Positions 36,044-46,935 are shown, counted from the first letter of the stretch. The stretch is 64,000 nucleotides of DNA from Pseudomonas sp. B6002 (GCF_013385985.1 NZ_JACAOY010000010.1:297151-361150), one strand, 5' to 3'. Notes: a model not told the origin generated them from the letters alone. Numbers and translations: made by a program.

Positions 36044-36960
36044 ATCTTGCCCTCCATCTCTTTGGCTTGGCTGCGGTTGAACAGGATGATCGGCACGATC
36101 AGGATCGCCAGCATCACCACCGCCAGGGCAGACGCCACCGGCCAGTCACGGTTGTTGAAGAATTCTTGCCACAACACTTTACCGATCATCAGGGTTTCCG
36201 GGCCGCCGAGCAGCTCAGGAATCACGAACTCACCCACCACCGGGATAAACACCAGCATGCAGCCGGCGATGATGCCGTTCTTGGACAGCGGCACGGTGAT
36301 TTTCCAGAAGCTGTTGAAGGTGCTCGAACCCAGGTCGGACGCGGCTTCCAGCAGGCTCTGGTCGTGTTTCACCAGGTTGGCGTACAGCGGCAGGATCATG
36401 AACGGCAGGTACGAGTAGACCACGCCGATATACACCGCGATGTTGGTGTTGAGGATCTGCAGCGGCTCGTTGATCAGCCCCATGGACATCAGGAAGCCAT
36501 TGAGCAAGCCGTTGTTGCTGAGGATACCCATCCACGCATACACGCGGATCAGGATCGCGGTCCAGGTCGGCATCATGATCAGCAGCACCAGCACGGTCTG
36601 CATCTCTTTGCGCGCACTGGCAATCGCGTAGGCCATCGGATAGCCGATCAGCAGGCACAGCAGCGTGCTGAAAAACGCCATCTTCAGCGAGCCCAGGTAG
36701 GCGGCGATGTACAACTCGTCGTCGCCCAGCATCGCGTAGTTGGCCAGGTTGAGCACCAGCTGCAGTTTCTGCTCAACGAAGGTGTAGATCTCGGTGTAAG
36801 GCGGGATCGCGACGTCGGCTTCGGCAAAGCTGATCTTCAAGACGATGAAGAACGGCAGCATGAAGAACAGGAACAGCCAGAGGAAAGGGATCCCGATGAC
36901 CACATGCCGGCCACCGGGTGTTATTCGTTGCAGCTGGCGCTTGAGCTTCTTCATGTTCAT
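36040..36960 (-). CDS. spuG: Polyamine ABC transporter permease SpuG (PotH)
   Basis: 306-residue permease. The ATG at 36960 overlaps the spuF stop as ATGA, which decides the start over 36954 and over the frame reaching 36996. About six membrane segments begin at IPFLWLFLFFMLPFF (near residue 25); the EAA loop is QSLLEAASDLGSSTFNSFW. Partner of SpuH. Confidence 0.95.
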   Translation of the reverse strand: MNMKKLKRQLQRITPGGRHVVIGIPFLWLFLFFMLPFFIVLKISFAEADVAIPPYTEIYTFVEQKLQLVLNLANYAMLGDDELYIAAYLGSLKMAFFSTLLCLLIGYPMAYAIASARKEMQTVLVLLIMMPTWTAILIRVYAWMGILSNNGLLNGFLMSMGLINEPLQILNTNIAVYIGVVYSYLPFMILPLYANLVKHDQSLLEAASDLGSSTFNSFWKITVPLSKNGIIAGCMLVFIPVVGEFVIPELLGGPETLMIGKVLWQEFFNNRDWPVASALAVVMLAILIVPIILFNRSQAKEMEGKI

Positions 36961-38099
36961 GAGCGAAGTACCACGCCGCTGTCGTCTTCCCACCACACGT
37001 ACACCTGGTCACCCCAGGTTGGGCGTTGGCCACGGCGCTCGGCGTTGGCCACGAACGACTGCACCAGCTTGCCGCTGGGCAGTTCCACGTAGAACACCGA
37101 GTGCCCGCCCAGGTAGGCGATGTCGTGCACCTTGCCGCTGGACCAGTTGTGCTCGCAGGTCGGCATTTCGGTGGTCACCAGCAGCTTTTCAGGGCGGATG
37201 GCGTAGGTCACCGACTTGTCTTCCACGGCGGTGGCGATGCCGTAGCCCACGTAGATATCACGGTCCAGGTCCGGGCACTTGAGTACCGCGTGGCCTTCGG
37301 CGTCGTCCACCACCTGGGTGTCGAAGATGTTGACGTTGCCGATGAACTCGCACACCAGGCGGCTGGTGGGGGTTTCGTAGATGTCGATCGGGCTGCCGAT
37401 CTGGGCGATCCAGCCCAGGTGCATGATCGCGATGCGCTCGGCCATGGTCATGGCCTCTTCCTGGTCGTGGGTCACCATCACGCAGGTCACGCCCACGCGC
37501 TCGATGATCTCGACCAGCTCCAGCTGCATCTGCGAACGCAGCTTCTTGTCGAGGGCGCCCATGGGCTCATCGAGCAGCAGCAGTTTCGGGCGCTTGGCCA
37601 GGGAGCGCGCCAGGGCCACACGCTGGCGCTGGCCACCGGACAACTGGTGCGGCTTGCGCTTGGCGAACTGGCTCATCTGCACCAGCTTGAGCATCTCGGC
37701 CACACGGGCATCGATCTCGGCCTTGGGGATCTTGTCCTGTTGCAGGCCGAAGGCGATGTTCTGCGCCACGGTCATGTGCGGGAACAGGGCGTAGGACTGG
37801 AACATCATGTTGATCGGCCGCTCGTAGGGCGGCATGTCGGTGATGTCCACACCGTCGAGGTAGATGCGACCTTCCGTTGGGCGCTCGAAGCCTGCGAGCA
37901 TGCGCAGCAAGGTGGATTTGCCCGAACCCGAACCGCCGAGCAAGGCGAAGATCTCGCCTTTCTTGATTTCCAGGGACACATCGTCCACGGCAATCGTCTC
38001 GTCGAACTTCTTCGTGACCCGGTCGATTTTGACCAACACCTTTTTCGGTGTCTGGTCGCCCTCGAGGGCTTTCTTATAGGCGCCGGAGGCAACTGCCAT
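36957..38099 (-). CDS. spuF: Polyamine ABC transporter ATP-binding protein SpuF (PotG)
   Basis: 380-residue ABC ATPase. Walker A is GGSGSGKSTLLRM (about 54-66), the signature LSGGQRQRVALARSL, Walker B KLLLLDEPMGALD and the H-loop MVTHDQ. The C-terminal ~100 residues form the TOBE/OB regulatory domain typical of PotG/PotA. GGGAG precedes the ATG. Energises SpuG/SpuH. Confidence 0.96.
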   Translation of the reverse strand: MAVASGAYKKALEGDQTPKKVLVKIDRVTKKFDETIAVDDVSLEIKKGEIFALLGGSGSGKSTLLRMLAGFERPTEGRIYLDGVDITDMPPYERPINMMFQSYALFPHMTVAQNIAFGLQQDKIPKAEIDARVAEMLKLVQMSQFAKRKPHQLSGGQRQRVALARSLAKRPKLLLLDEPMGALDKKLRSQMQLELVEIIERVGVTCVMVTHDQEEAMTMAERIAIMHLGWIAQIGSPIDIYETPTSRLVCEFIGNVNIFDTQVVDDAEGHAVLKCPDLDRDIYVGYGIATAVEDKSVTYAIRPEKLLVTTEMPTCEHNWSSGKVHDIAYLGGHSVFYVELPSGKLVQSFVANAERRGQRPTWGDQVYVWWEDDSGVVLRS

Positions 38100-38128
38100 T
38101 TACGAAACTCCCAACAAAAAATTCTGTG

Positions 38129-38143
38129 CGCCCGAGGCGGGCG
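38129..38143 (-). other. Hairpin between spuE and spuF
   Basis: CGCCCG / CGGGCG stem with a 3-nt loop in the 64-bp gap. A T-run follows on the transcribed strand but only after about 8 nt. It may slow 3' decay of the upstream binding-protein mRNA or partly terminate. Confidence 0.4.
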
Positions 38144-38163
38144 AACCTTGGATAGTTTGAGCC

Positions 38164-39270
<1,107 letters not shown>

Positions 39271-39290
39271 TTAAATAGTTGGGCCCAAAG

Positions 39291-39307
39291 TTGTTGCCCG
39301 GCAACAA
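39291..39307 (-). other. Hairpin between spuD and spuE
   Basis: Perfect TTGTTGC / GCAACAA stem with a 3-nt loop, in the 151-bp gap. A second stem, GGGCAG / CTGCCC at 39375-39391, lies just after the spuD stop. Such hairpins commonly raise the amount of binding-protein mRNA in ABC operons. Confidence 0.4.
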
Positions 39308-39409
39308 AACCGGCGCGCAACTTACCCTCGATAAACCGATCCGGCAAAACTTTCTGTCATTTAATGTGTAAGAAGGGCAGTCAACCTGCCCCTCCTACTG
39401 TTTTAAGGC

Positions 39410-40519
39410 TTACTTGCCCGATTTGATCTTGGTCCAGCTGCGTGTCATTTCACGCTGGGTTGCAGCCGGCAAGTCAGCAATGGCGTAGAGCTTGGCCTGC
39501 ACGTCCGCTGGCGGGTAGATGCCCGGGTCGCTGGTGATGTCCTTGTCCACCAGTGCAGTGGCTTTTTCGTTACCGTTCGGGAAACGTACGCTGTTGGTGA
39601 TCCCGGCCATCACTTTAGGCTCGAGCAGGTAGTTCATGAACTTGTAGGCGGCGTCGACGTTTTCGGCATCTTTAGGGATGGCGACCATGTCATAGAAGCT
39701 GCCAGCACCTTCTTTCGGAATGTCGTAGGCCACCTTGACCTTGCCACCGGCCTCAGCCGCGCGGGACTTGGCCTGTTGCACGTCACCCGAGTAACCCACG
39801 GCCACGCAGATGTTGCCGTTGGCCAGGTCCGAGATGTACTTGGACGAGTGGAAGTAGCCGATCGATGGGCGCAGCTTGAGGAACAGGTCCTCGGCTTGCT
39901 TGAGGTCAGCCTTCTTCTGGGTGTCGGTCGGCAGGCCCAGGTAATGCAGCGCGACTGGCAGCATTTCGGTTGGCGAGTCGAGGAAGCTCACGCCGCAGCT
40001 TTTGAGCTTGGCGAGGTTTTCCGGCTTGAGGATCACGTCCCACGAATCGATCTTGTCGATACCCAGTGCGGCCTTGACCTTCTCCGGGTTGTAGCCGATG
40101 CCGATCGAGCCCCACATGTACGGGAAGGCGTGCTTGTTGTCCGGGTCGCTGACCGACACGGCTTTGAGCAGGGATTTGTTCAGGTTGTCGTAGTTGGACA
40201 GTTTGGACTTGTCCAGCTCCTGGTAGACACCGGCCTTGATCTGCTTGGCGAGGAAGTTGTTCGACGGTACGACGATGTCATAACCGGACTTGCCTGCCAG
40301 CAACTTGGCTTCCAGGGTTTCGTTGCTGTCGAAAACGTCGTACACCACCTTGATGCCCGACTCTTTTTCAAAGTTGGCGATGGTGTCCGGTGCAATGTAG
40401 TCGGACCAGTTGTACACGTGCAGCACTTTATTGTCTGCCTGGGCCGCGCCCGCCATTGCGCCCATCAGGGACAAGGCGAGGAGGGTCTTGCCAGCGTTCT
40501 TCAAACCTAATGCCTTCAT
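39410..40519 (-). CDS. spuD: Periplasmic putrescine-binding protein SpuD (PotF-like)
   Basis: 369 residues from the ATG at 40519, which has GGAG upstream; the frame stays open further upstream without a plausible signal peptide. Signal peptide about 1-29 ([16 protein letters not shown]). The same [19 protein letters not shown] and [19 protein letters not shown] landmarks as SpuE, to which it is clearly homologous along its whole length. In P. aeruginosa SpuD binds putrescine. Confidence 0.94.
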   Translation of the reverse strand: MKALGLKNAGKTLLALSLMGAMAGAAQADNKVLHVYNWSDYIAPDTIANFEKESGIKVVYDVFDSNETLEAKLLAGKSGYDIVVPSNNFLAKQIKAGVYQELDKSKLSNYDNLNKSLLKAVSVSDPDNKHAFPYMWGSIGIGYNPEKVKAALGIDKIDSWDVILKPENLAKLKSCGVSFLDSPTEMLPVALHYLGLPTDTQKKADLKQAEDLFLKLRPSIGYFHSSKYISDLANGNICVAVGYSGDVQQAKSRAAEAGGKVKVAYDIPKEGAGSFYDMVAIPKDAENVDAAYKFMNYLLEPKVMAGITNSVRFPNGNEKATALVDKDITSDPGIYPPADVQAKLYAIADLPAATQREMTRSWTKIKSGK

Positions 40520-40698
40520 TTGGTGATGCTCCAATTTTTTCTTTTTTGGGCCACGTTCTTCATCGTTAAGCGGCCCGTCTAAGGGCAACAAAACAGGGCG
40601 ACAGTCTGGCAAGTTCCGAGGCCGGCTTTCAACCAAAGCCTCATTTATCACTGCTCAGCACGCAGCGCCCGAAAGCCGCTGCGCACTGAGCCTAGCAC

Positions 40699-42063
40699 TT
40701 AGCCCTGCAATGCCGCCAAAGTCAGGTCCAGGCAGTGGCGAGCCTTGGTCACCAGCTCGTCGATTTCAGCCTTGCTGATCACCAGCGACGGCGAAATGAT
40801 CATGGTGTCGCCCACGGCGCGCATGATCAGGCCATTCTCGAAGCAGAACGTGCGGCAGATCATGCCCACACCTTTGCCCTCGTAGCGTTTGCGCGTGGCT
40901 TTGTCCTGCACCAGCTCAATCGCACCGAGCATGCCCACACCGCGCACTTCACCCACCAACGGGTGATCAGCCAGTTCCCTCAGACGTTTCTGCAAATACG
41001 GTGCCGTTTCTTCGTGGACACGGCTGACGATTTTTTCATCGCGCATGATGCGGATGTTTTCCAGGGCGACCGCTGCCGCCACCGGGTGACCGGAGTAGGT
41101 AAAGCCGTGGTTGAAATCACCGCCTTCGTTGAGCACGGCAACCACTTCGTCGCGCACGATCAGGCCACCCATGGGGATGTAGCCCGAGGTCAGGCCTTTG
41201 GCGATGGTCATCATGTGGGGCTTGAGGTCGTAGAAGTCGCTACCGAACCACTCACCGGTACGGCCGAAACCGCAGATCACTTCGTCGGCGACAAACAGGA
41301 TGTCGTACTTGGCGAGGATCTCCTTGATGCGCGGCCAGTAGGTGTCTGGCGGCACGATCACGCCACCGGCGCCTTGGATCGGCTCAGCAATGAAGGCACC
41401 GACGTTGTCCACGCCGACTTCCAGAATCTTCTCTTCGAGCTGATTGGCGGCCCAGATCCCGAACTCTTCCGGGCTCATGTCACCGCCTTCGCCATACCAG
41501 TACGGCTGGGCGATGTGGGTGATGCCCGGGATCGGCAAGTCGCCCTGTTCATGCATATAGGTCATGCCGCCCAGGCTGGCGCCGGCCACGGTGGAGCCGT
41601 GGTAGCCATTCTTGCGGCTGATGATGGTTTTCTTGTTCGGCTGGCCCTTGATCGCCCAATAGTGGCGGACCATACGCAGCATGGTGTCGTTGCCTTCCGA
41701 GCCGGAACCGGTAAAGAACACGTGGTTCATGCCGGCCGGTGCGACGTCGGAAATGACCTTGGCCAGTTCCAGTACAGGCGGGTGGGCGGTCTGGAAGAAC
41801 AGGTTGTAGTACGGCAGTTCTTTCATTTGCTTGGCGGCAGCGTCAGCCAATTCGTCACGACCGTAACCGATCGCCACGCACCACAAGCCAGCCATGCCAT
41901 CGAGGATCTTGTTGCCTTCGCTGTCCCACAGGTAAACGCCGTGGGCTTTGGTGATGATCCGTGGGCCCTTCTCTTTCAATTGCTTGAAATCGCTGAACGG
42001 CGCCAAGTGATGATCGCTGCTCAAGGCTTGCCATTCACGGGTTTGCGGGTTGTTGCTGGACAT
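40699..42063 (-). CDS. spuC: Putrescine/polyamine-pyruvate aminotransferase SpuC
   Basis: 454-residue class III PLP aminotransferase. The PLP lysine is K289 in IAKGLTSGYIPMG; FTGSGSEGNDTMLRMVRHYW binds the phosphate and DEVICGFGRTGEWFG holds the Asp that contacts the pyridine nitrogen. Moves the amino group of putrescine (or gamma-glutamyl-putrescine) to pyruvate. Second catabolic step after SpuB in the operon. Confidence 0.95.
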   Translation of the reverse strand: MSSNNPQTREWQALSSDHHLAPFSDFKQLKEKGPRIITKAHGVYLWDSEGNKILDGMAGLWCVAIGYGRDELADAAAKQMKELPYYNLFFQTAHPPVLELAKVISDVAPAGMNHVFFTGSGSEGNDTMLRMVRHYWAIKGQPNKKTIISRKNGYHGSTVAGASLGGMTYMHEQGDLPIPGITHIAQPYWYGEGGDMSPEEFGIWAANQLEEKILEVGVDNVGAFIAEPIQGAGGVIVPPDTYWPRIKEILAKYDILFVADEVICGFGRTGEWFGSDFYDLKPHMMTIAKGLTSGYIPMGGLIVRDEVVAVLNEGGDFNHGFTYSGHPVAAAVALENIRIMRDEKIVSRVHEETAPYLQKRLRELADHPLVGEVRGVGMLGAIELVQDKATRKRYEGKGVGMICRTFCFENGLIMRAVGDTMIISPSLVISKAEIDELVTKARHCLDLTLAALQG

Positions 42064-42121
42064 ACCAATCTCCTAGATGTTTCAGGTGAGGGCGAGCCGT
42101 TCCCACGGCCCGCCCGGCGCA

Positions 42122-43480
42122 TCAGACGGCGAAGAGCAGGAATTCCCGCTCCCATGAACTGATCACGCGCTTGAAGTTTTCATGCTCGGCCCGCTTGACC
42201 GCGACGTAGCCGGTGATGAATTTCTGACCCAGGTATTTCTCGATGGTCTTGCTGTTTTCCATGCGTTCCAGGGCGTCTTCGATGGTCAGCGGCAGGCGCA
42301 GGTTGCGGCGCTCGTAGCCACGGCCGACCACCGGCGCGCTCGGGTTATGGCCTTCGACCATGCCGATGTAGCCGCACAGCAAACTGGCGGCAATCGCCAG
42401 GTACGGGTTGGCGTCGGCGCCCGGCAAGCGGTTTTCCACTCGGCGGTTCTGAGGGCCGGCATCCGGTACGCGCAGGCCCACGGTGCGGTTTTCTTCGCCC
42501 CATTCCACGTTCACCGGCGCCGAGGTGTCCGGCAGGAAGCGGCGGAACGAGTTCACGTTGGGGGCAAACAACGGCAGCAATTCAGGGATGAATTTCTGCA
42601 GGCCACCAATGTGGTTGAGGAACAGCTGGCTCATGGTCCCGTCTTCATTGGAGAAGACGTTTTTGCCGGTAGCGATGTCGATGATGCTCTGGTGCAGGTG
42701 CATCGCGCTGCCGGGCTCGCCGGTCATCGGCTTGGCCATGAAGGTGGCGGCCACGTCGTGCTTGAGCGCGGCTTCACGCATGGTGCGCTTGAACACCAGG
42801 ATCTGGTCGGCCAGGGACAGGGCATCGCCGTGACGGAAGTTAATTTCCATCTGCGCCGTGCCGTCCTCGTGGATCAGGGTGTCGAGGTCCAGTTCCTGCA
42901 GTTCGCACCAGTCGTAGACGTCTTCGAACAGCGGGTCGAATTCGTTGGCCGCTTCTATAGAGAAGGACTGGCGACCAGTCTCCGGGCGCCCGGAACGGCC
43001 AATCGGCGGTTGCAGCGGGAAGTCCGGGTCTTCGCAGCGCTTGGTCAGGTAGAACTCCATCTCCGGCGCCACGATGGGCTGCCAGCCTTTGTCGGCGTAG
43101 AGCTTGAGGACTTTCTTGAGCACGTTGCGCGGCGACAGCTCGATCGGGTTGCCTTGTTTGTCGTAGGTGTCGTGGATCACCTGGGCGGTCGGCTCGATGG
43201 CCCAAGGCACCAGGTACACGGCGTTCTGGTCGGGGCGGCAGATCATGTCGATGTCGGCCGGGTCGAGCAGTTCGTAATAGATGTCGTCTTCGACATAGTC
43301 GCCGGTCACGGTCTGCAACAGAACGCTCTCGGGCAGGCGCATGCCTTTCTCGGCGATGAACTTGTTGGTCGGCGAGATCTTGCCCCGGGTGATGCCCGTG
43401 AGGTCGCCAATCATGCATTCGACTTCTGTGATCTTGTGGTCTTTCAACCAATCGGTGAGCTGGTCGAGGTTGTTACTCAT
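42122..43480 (-). CDS. spuB: Gamma-glutamylpolyamine synthetase SpuB (GS-like)
   Basis: 452 residues from 43480 (MSNNLDQLTD), with AGAGG upstream; the frame to 43513 lacks a ribosome-binding site. Glutamine-synthetase fold: VECMIGDLTGITRGK at the N-terminus, the ATP/metal segment MEINFRHGDALS, MHLHQS and the late NRRVENRLPGADANPYLA arginine/glutamate loop. Ligates glutamate to putrescine or spermidine with ATP. Same family as SpuI, and PauA-type enzymes. Confidence 0.94.
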   Translation of the reverse strand: MSNNLDQLTDWLKDHKITEVECMIGDLTGITRGKISPTNKFIAEKGMRLPESVLLQTVTGDYVEDDIYYELLDPADIDMICRPDQNAVYLVPWAIEPTAQVIHDTYDKQGNPIELSPRNVLKKVLKLYADKGWQPIVAPEMEFYLTKRCEDPDFPLQPPIGRSGRPETGRQSFSIEAANEFDPLFEDVYDWCELQELDLDTLIHEDGTAQMEINFRHGDALSLADQILVFKRTMREAALKHDVAATFMAKPMTGEPGSAMHLHQSIIDIATGKNVFSNEDGTMSQLFLNHIGGLQKFIPELLPLFAPNVNSFRRFLPDTSAPVNVEWGEENRTVGLRVPDAGPQNRRVENRLPGADANPYLAIAASLLCGYIGMVEGHNPSAPVVGRGYERRNLRLPLTIEDALERMENSKTIEKYLGQKFITGYVAVKRAEHENFKRVISSWEREFLLFAV

Positions 43481-43519
43481 AAATGCCTCTGGGCTGGGTT
43501 TCCTGACATCCATTAAAGG

Positions 43520-44299
43520 TCAGGCGTTGGTTGACGCAGCATCCGCGTCGCGTTGCATCGCCCGCTTTCGACAGGCGGTGCCAAATGCCTGGAAGATCGC
43601 TAGGTAGTGCGGGTTAGAGCTTACCTGCCATTCGGGGTGCCATTGCACTCCTAAAGCAAAAGCCTTGCCCTGTTTCACCGAAAAAGCTTCGATCAGGCCG
43701 TCCGGCGCCGTCGCTTCGACCAGAAGCCCAGGCGCCAGGCGGTCGACGCCCTGCCCGTGGATCGAGTTGACCTCAATCGTCTGTGGCAACCCCAGGCTTG
43801 CCAATACCCCATTCGGGGAGATCGCCACGGCGTGCGCCGGGCCGTACTGGACTTCCAGCGGCTGGGTGTCGTCTTCGCGGTGATCCATCATGCCCGGCAC
43901 TTCATGAACCTTCTGGTGCAGGCTGCCGCCAAACGCCACGTTCATCTCCTGGAAGCCCCGGCAGATGCCCAGCACGGGAACGCCTGCCGCCATCGCGGCG
44001 CGCAGCAACGGCAATGTGGTCTGGTCGCGTGCAGAATCATGAGCAGTCCCGGGCGCGCTGGCCGGACCGTCGTAGTGAAAGGGTTCGATATTGGAGGGAG
44101 AACCGGTAAACAGGATGCCGTCCAGACCGTCAAGAATATTGGCCGGGTCGAGCAGATGCCCAAGGGACGGAATGATCAATGGCAAGCCCTTGGCAGCGGT
44201 GGCCACTGCACGGACGTATTTGTCGCCACTGATGTGATAAGCATGCAGACCGACCTGTTTGGAGCAGGCGGTGACGCCGATTAACGGCAGGCGAGACAT
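43520..44299 (-). CDS. spuA: Gamma-glutamyl-GABA hydrolase-type amidotransferase SpuA (PuuD-like)
   Basis: 259-residue class I glutamine amidotransferase/peptidase C26. Nucleophile C113 lies in GICRGFQEMN, and the catalytic His-x-Glu is in VQWHPEWQ. Releases the end product from its gamma-glutamyl carrier. First gene of the spu operon; its start faces spuI across a 278-bp control region. Confidence 0.93.
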   Translation of the reverse strand: MSRLPLIGVTACSKQVGLHAYHISGDKYVRAVATAAKGLPLIIPSLGHLLDPANILDGLDGILFTGSPSNIEPFHYDGPASAPGTAHDSARDQTTLPLLRAAMAAGVPVLGICRGFQEMNVAFGGSLHQKVHEVPGMMDHREDDTQPLEVQYGPAHAVAISPNGVLASLGLPQTIEVNSIHGQGVDRLAPGLLVEATAPDGLIEAFSVKQGKAFALGVQWHPEWQVSSNPHYLAIFQAFGTACRKRAMQRDADAASTNA

Positions 44300-44577
44300 G
44301 AAGCACCCCGGTATTATTGCTGTTATGGGTTTGAATCGAGCTTAGCCTTGTTCATTTTTTTACACAACACCCCCGTAAAAAATACAACACGGCCCGCTCA
44401 AGCCTGCTAGTCCCAAGCCGTCCAAACCCAAAAAACCGCCCCAAAAAGCCCCAAAAAAGCCTTCGAGGCGCTTTTTTAGGGCAAAAAAGGCCTCGCTTGA
44501 CTTCGGCATGCCGTTCGGGTTGACTGAAACCAGAAAAGATCAATGATTGATATTTTTAACAACAAAGGTGTTGCATC
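44300..44577. promoter_or_regulatory. spuA-spuI divergent control region
   Basis: Contains A-rich tracts and a hairpin-like element at 44453-44477 (AAAAAAGCC with GGCgCTTTTTT, one bulge) that looks like a bidirectional terminator or insulator. Near spuI there is a perfect 13-bp palindrome ATCAATgATTGAT (44539-44551), 26 bp before the ATG and about 13 bp after a TTGACT (44520-44525). The palindrome is a candidate operator for a polyamine-responsive regulator. No promoter can be called firmly. Confidence 0.4.
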
Positions 44578-45954
44578 ATGTCGGTACCCCCGCGTGCCGT
44601 TCAGCTTAACGAAGCGAACGCGTTCCTTAAGGATCATCCTGAGGTTCTGTACGTAGACCTTCTAATTGCGGATATGAATGGTGTGGTGCGCGGCAAGCGC
44701 ATCGAACGCACCAGCCTCCACAAGGTTTACGAGAAGGGCATTAACCTGCCTGCCTCTTTATTTGCCCTGGATATCAACGGCTCGACGGTGGAAAGCACCG
44801 GCCTGGGTCTGGACATCGGTGATGCTGACCGAATCTGTTATCCGATCCCCGACACCCTGTGCAATGAACCCTGGCAAAAGCGCCCTACCGCGCAACTGCT
44901 GATGACCATGCACGAACTTGAAGGTGAACCTTTCTTCGCCGATCCGCGCGAAGTGCTCCGCCAAGTTGTAAGCAAATTTGACGACCTCGGTCTGACCATC
45001 TGCGCCGCTTTCGAACTTGAGTTCTACCTGATCGACCAGGAGAACGTGAACGGCCGCCCACAACCGCCCCGCTCGCCGATTTCCGGCAAACGCCCGCACT
45101 CGACACAGGTCTACCTGATCGACGACCTCGACGAATACGTCGACTGCCTCCAGGACATCCTGGAAGGTGCCAAAGAGCAAGGCATCCCGGCCGACGCCAT
45201 CGTCAAGGAAAGTGCCCCGGCGCAGTTCGAAGTGAACCTGCACCACGTGGCCGACCCGATCAAGGCCTGCGACTACGCCGTACTGCTCAAGCGCCTGATC
45301 AAGAACATCGCCTACGACCATGAGATGGACACCACCTTCATGGCCAAGCCTTACCCAGGCCAGGCAGGCAACGGTTTGCACGTGCACATTTCGATCCTGG
45401 ACAAGGAAGGCAAGAACATCTTTGCCAGCGAGGATCCCGAGCAGAACGCCGCATTGCGTCACGCGATCGGCGGTGTGCTCGAGACCCTACCCGCCCAAAT
45501 GGCGTTCCTGTGCCCCAACGTCAACTCCTACCGTCGTTTCGGCGCACAGTTCTACGTGCCGAACTCGCCGTGCTGGGGCCTGGACAACCGCACCGTGGCG
45601 ATTCGCGTACCCACCGGCTCGTCCGACGCGGTGCGTATCGAGCACCGTGTGGCCGGTGCCGACGCCAACCCTTACCTGCTGATGGCTTCGGTCCTGGCAG
45701 GCGTGCACCACGGCCTGACCAACAAGATCGAGCCCAACGCACCGGTGGAAGGCAACAGCTACGAGCAGAACGAGCAGAGCCTGCCGAACAACCTGCGCGA
45801 TGCATTGCGCGAGTTGGACGACAGCGAGGTGATGGCCAAGTACATCGATCCTAAATACATCGATATCTTCGTCGCCTGTAAGGAAAGTGAGCTGGAAGAG
45901 TTTGAACACTCCATCTCCGACCTTGAGTACAACTGGTACCTGCACACCGTGTAA
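44578..45954 (+). CDS. spuI: Glutamylpolyamine synthetase SpuI (GS-like)
   Basis: 458 residues, glutamine-synthetase family. Landmarks: VLYVDLLIADMNGVVRGK, the QFEVNLHHVADP segment, GNGLHVHISILD, and the arginine loop VRIEHRVAGADANPYLLM. Homologous to SpuB but more diverged; in PAO1 SpuI/PauA enzymes divide polyamine substrates. Divergent from the spuABCDEFGH operon and followed by its own strong terminator. Confidence 0.93.
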   Translation: MSVPPRAVQLNEANAFLKDHPEVLYVDLLIADMNGVVRGKRIERTSLHKVYEKGINLPASLFALDINGSTVESTGLGLDIGDADRICYPIPDTLCNEPWQKRPTAQLLMTMHELEGEPFFADPREVLRQVVSKFDDLGLTICAAFELEFYLIDQENVNGRPQPPRSPISGKRPHSTQVYLIDDLDEYVDCLQDILEGAKEQGIPADAIVKESAPAQFEVNLHHVADPIKACDYAVLLKRLIKNIAYDHEMDTTFMAKPYPGQAGNGLHVHISILDKEGKNIFASEDPEQNAALRHAIGGVLETLPAQMAFLCPNVNSYRRFGAQFYVPNSPCWGLDNRTVAIRVPTGSSDAVRIEHRVAGADANPYLLMASVLAGVHHGLTNKIEPNAPVEGNSYEQNEQSLPNNLRDALRELDDSEVMAKYIDPKYIDIFVACKESELEEFEHSISDLEYNWYLHTV

Positions 45955-45973
45955 GGGTTGGTTGTATTGAAAG

Positions 45974-46008
45974 AACGCCGCAGGCTTTTGGCCTGCGGCG
46001 TTTTTTTA
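45974..46008 (+). terminator. Intrinsic terminator of spuI
   Basis: AACGCCGCAGGC (45974-45985) pairs with GCCTGCGGCGTT across a 5-nt loop and is followed by a run of Ts. Confidence 0.95.
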
Positions 46009-46039
46009 TGGGTTTTTCCAGGTAGGCCGAGGTGACTTC

Positions 46040-46121
46040 ATCGCAGGCAAGCCAGCTCCCACAGTTGACCGAGTTCCAACTTTGAAATGCAGTCCACTGT
46101 GGGAGCTGGCTTGCCTGCGAT
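46040..46121. repeat. REP doublet (REPIN), subtype A
   Basis: Outer arms in the opposite order to most copies (right-type arm first). The loop ccgagttccaactttgaaatgc recurs almost unchanged in the REPIN at 46831. Confidence 0.9.
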
Positions 46122-46185
46122 GGCGGCCTTGAAGACAACACCCATTCCTGCTCATACAATGCCCGCTGCCTTGTAGGAGACTTCC

Positions 46186-46815
46186 ATGACCACCCGCCCC
46201 GCCGCTCCTCGCAAACCCCGCGCCCGCAGCCAGGCCCGGATCGACGCGATTCTCGACGCCGCCCGCACCTTGCTGGCCGCCGAAGGCGTGGCCGGTTTGT
46301 CGATCTACAGCGTGGCCGAGCGGGCGCAGATTCCGCCGTCGTCGGTGTACCACTTCTTCGCCAGCGTGCCGGCCCTTCTCGAAGCACTGACCGCCGATGT
46401 GCACGCGGCATTCCGGGCCGCCATCCAGGCACCCATCGACCATGAATCACTCAAGCACTGGCGGGACCTGTCCTATATCGTCGAACACCGCATGCTCACC
46501 ATCTACGAGCAGGACGCCGCCGCCCGCCAGTTGATCCTGGCGCAGCACGGCCTGACGGAAGTGACCCAGGCGGACCGCCAGCATGATCTGGAATTGGGCG
46601 ACTTGATGTTTGCTGTGTTCAACCGCCATTTCAACGTGCCGACACTGCCAACCGATGTGGATGTGTTTGCACTGGCGCTGGAACTGAGCGACCGCGTGTA
46701 CGCGCGCTCGGTGCATCAGCATGGGCTGATCACACCGCGCATGGCGGAGGAAGGGATGCGGGTGTTTGATGCGTATGTGGGGCTGTATTTGCCAGCCTAC
46801 TTGCCCAAGCGCTGA
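46186..46815 (+). CDS. TetR-family transcriptional regulator
   Basis: 209 residues, AGGAGA before the ATG. The N-terminal HTH spans about 17-65 (DAILDAARTLLAAEG, IPPSSVYHFFASVP). The C-terminal ligand domain is not assignable. It is flanked by two REPINs and faces ssuF convergently. There is no divergent partner, so targets cannot be inferred. Confidence 0.9.
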   Translation: MTTRPAAPRKPRARSQARIDAILDAARTLLAAEGVAGLSIYSVAERAQIPPSSVYHFFASVPALLEALTADVHAAFRAAIQAPIDHESLKHWRDLSYIVEHRMLTIYEQDAAARQLILAQHGLTEVTQADRQHDLELGDLMFAVFNRHFNVPTLPTDVDVFALALELSDRVYARSVHQHGLITPRMAEEGMRVFDAYVGLYLPAYLPKR

Positions 46816-46830
46816 GCCTGGACTGGCCTC

Positions 46831-46912
46831 ATCGCAGGCAAGCCAGCTCCCACATTTGACCGAGTTCCAAATTTGGAATGCCTTTAAATGTGGGAGCGGG
46901 CTTGCCCGCGAT
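46831..46912. repeat. Hybrid REP doublet: subtype A and subtype C arms
   Basis: Left arm atcgcaggcaagccagctccca is subtype A; right arm has the C core GGGAGCGGGCTTGCCCGCGA. The loop matches that of the REPIN at 46040. Confidence 0.85.
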
Positions 46913-46935
46913 GAGGGCCTGAGGAACGCCGCCAA

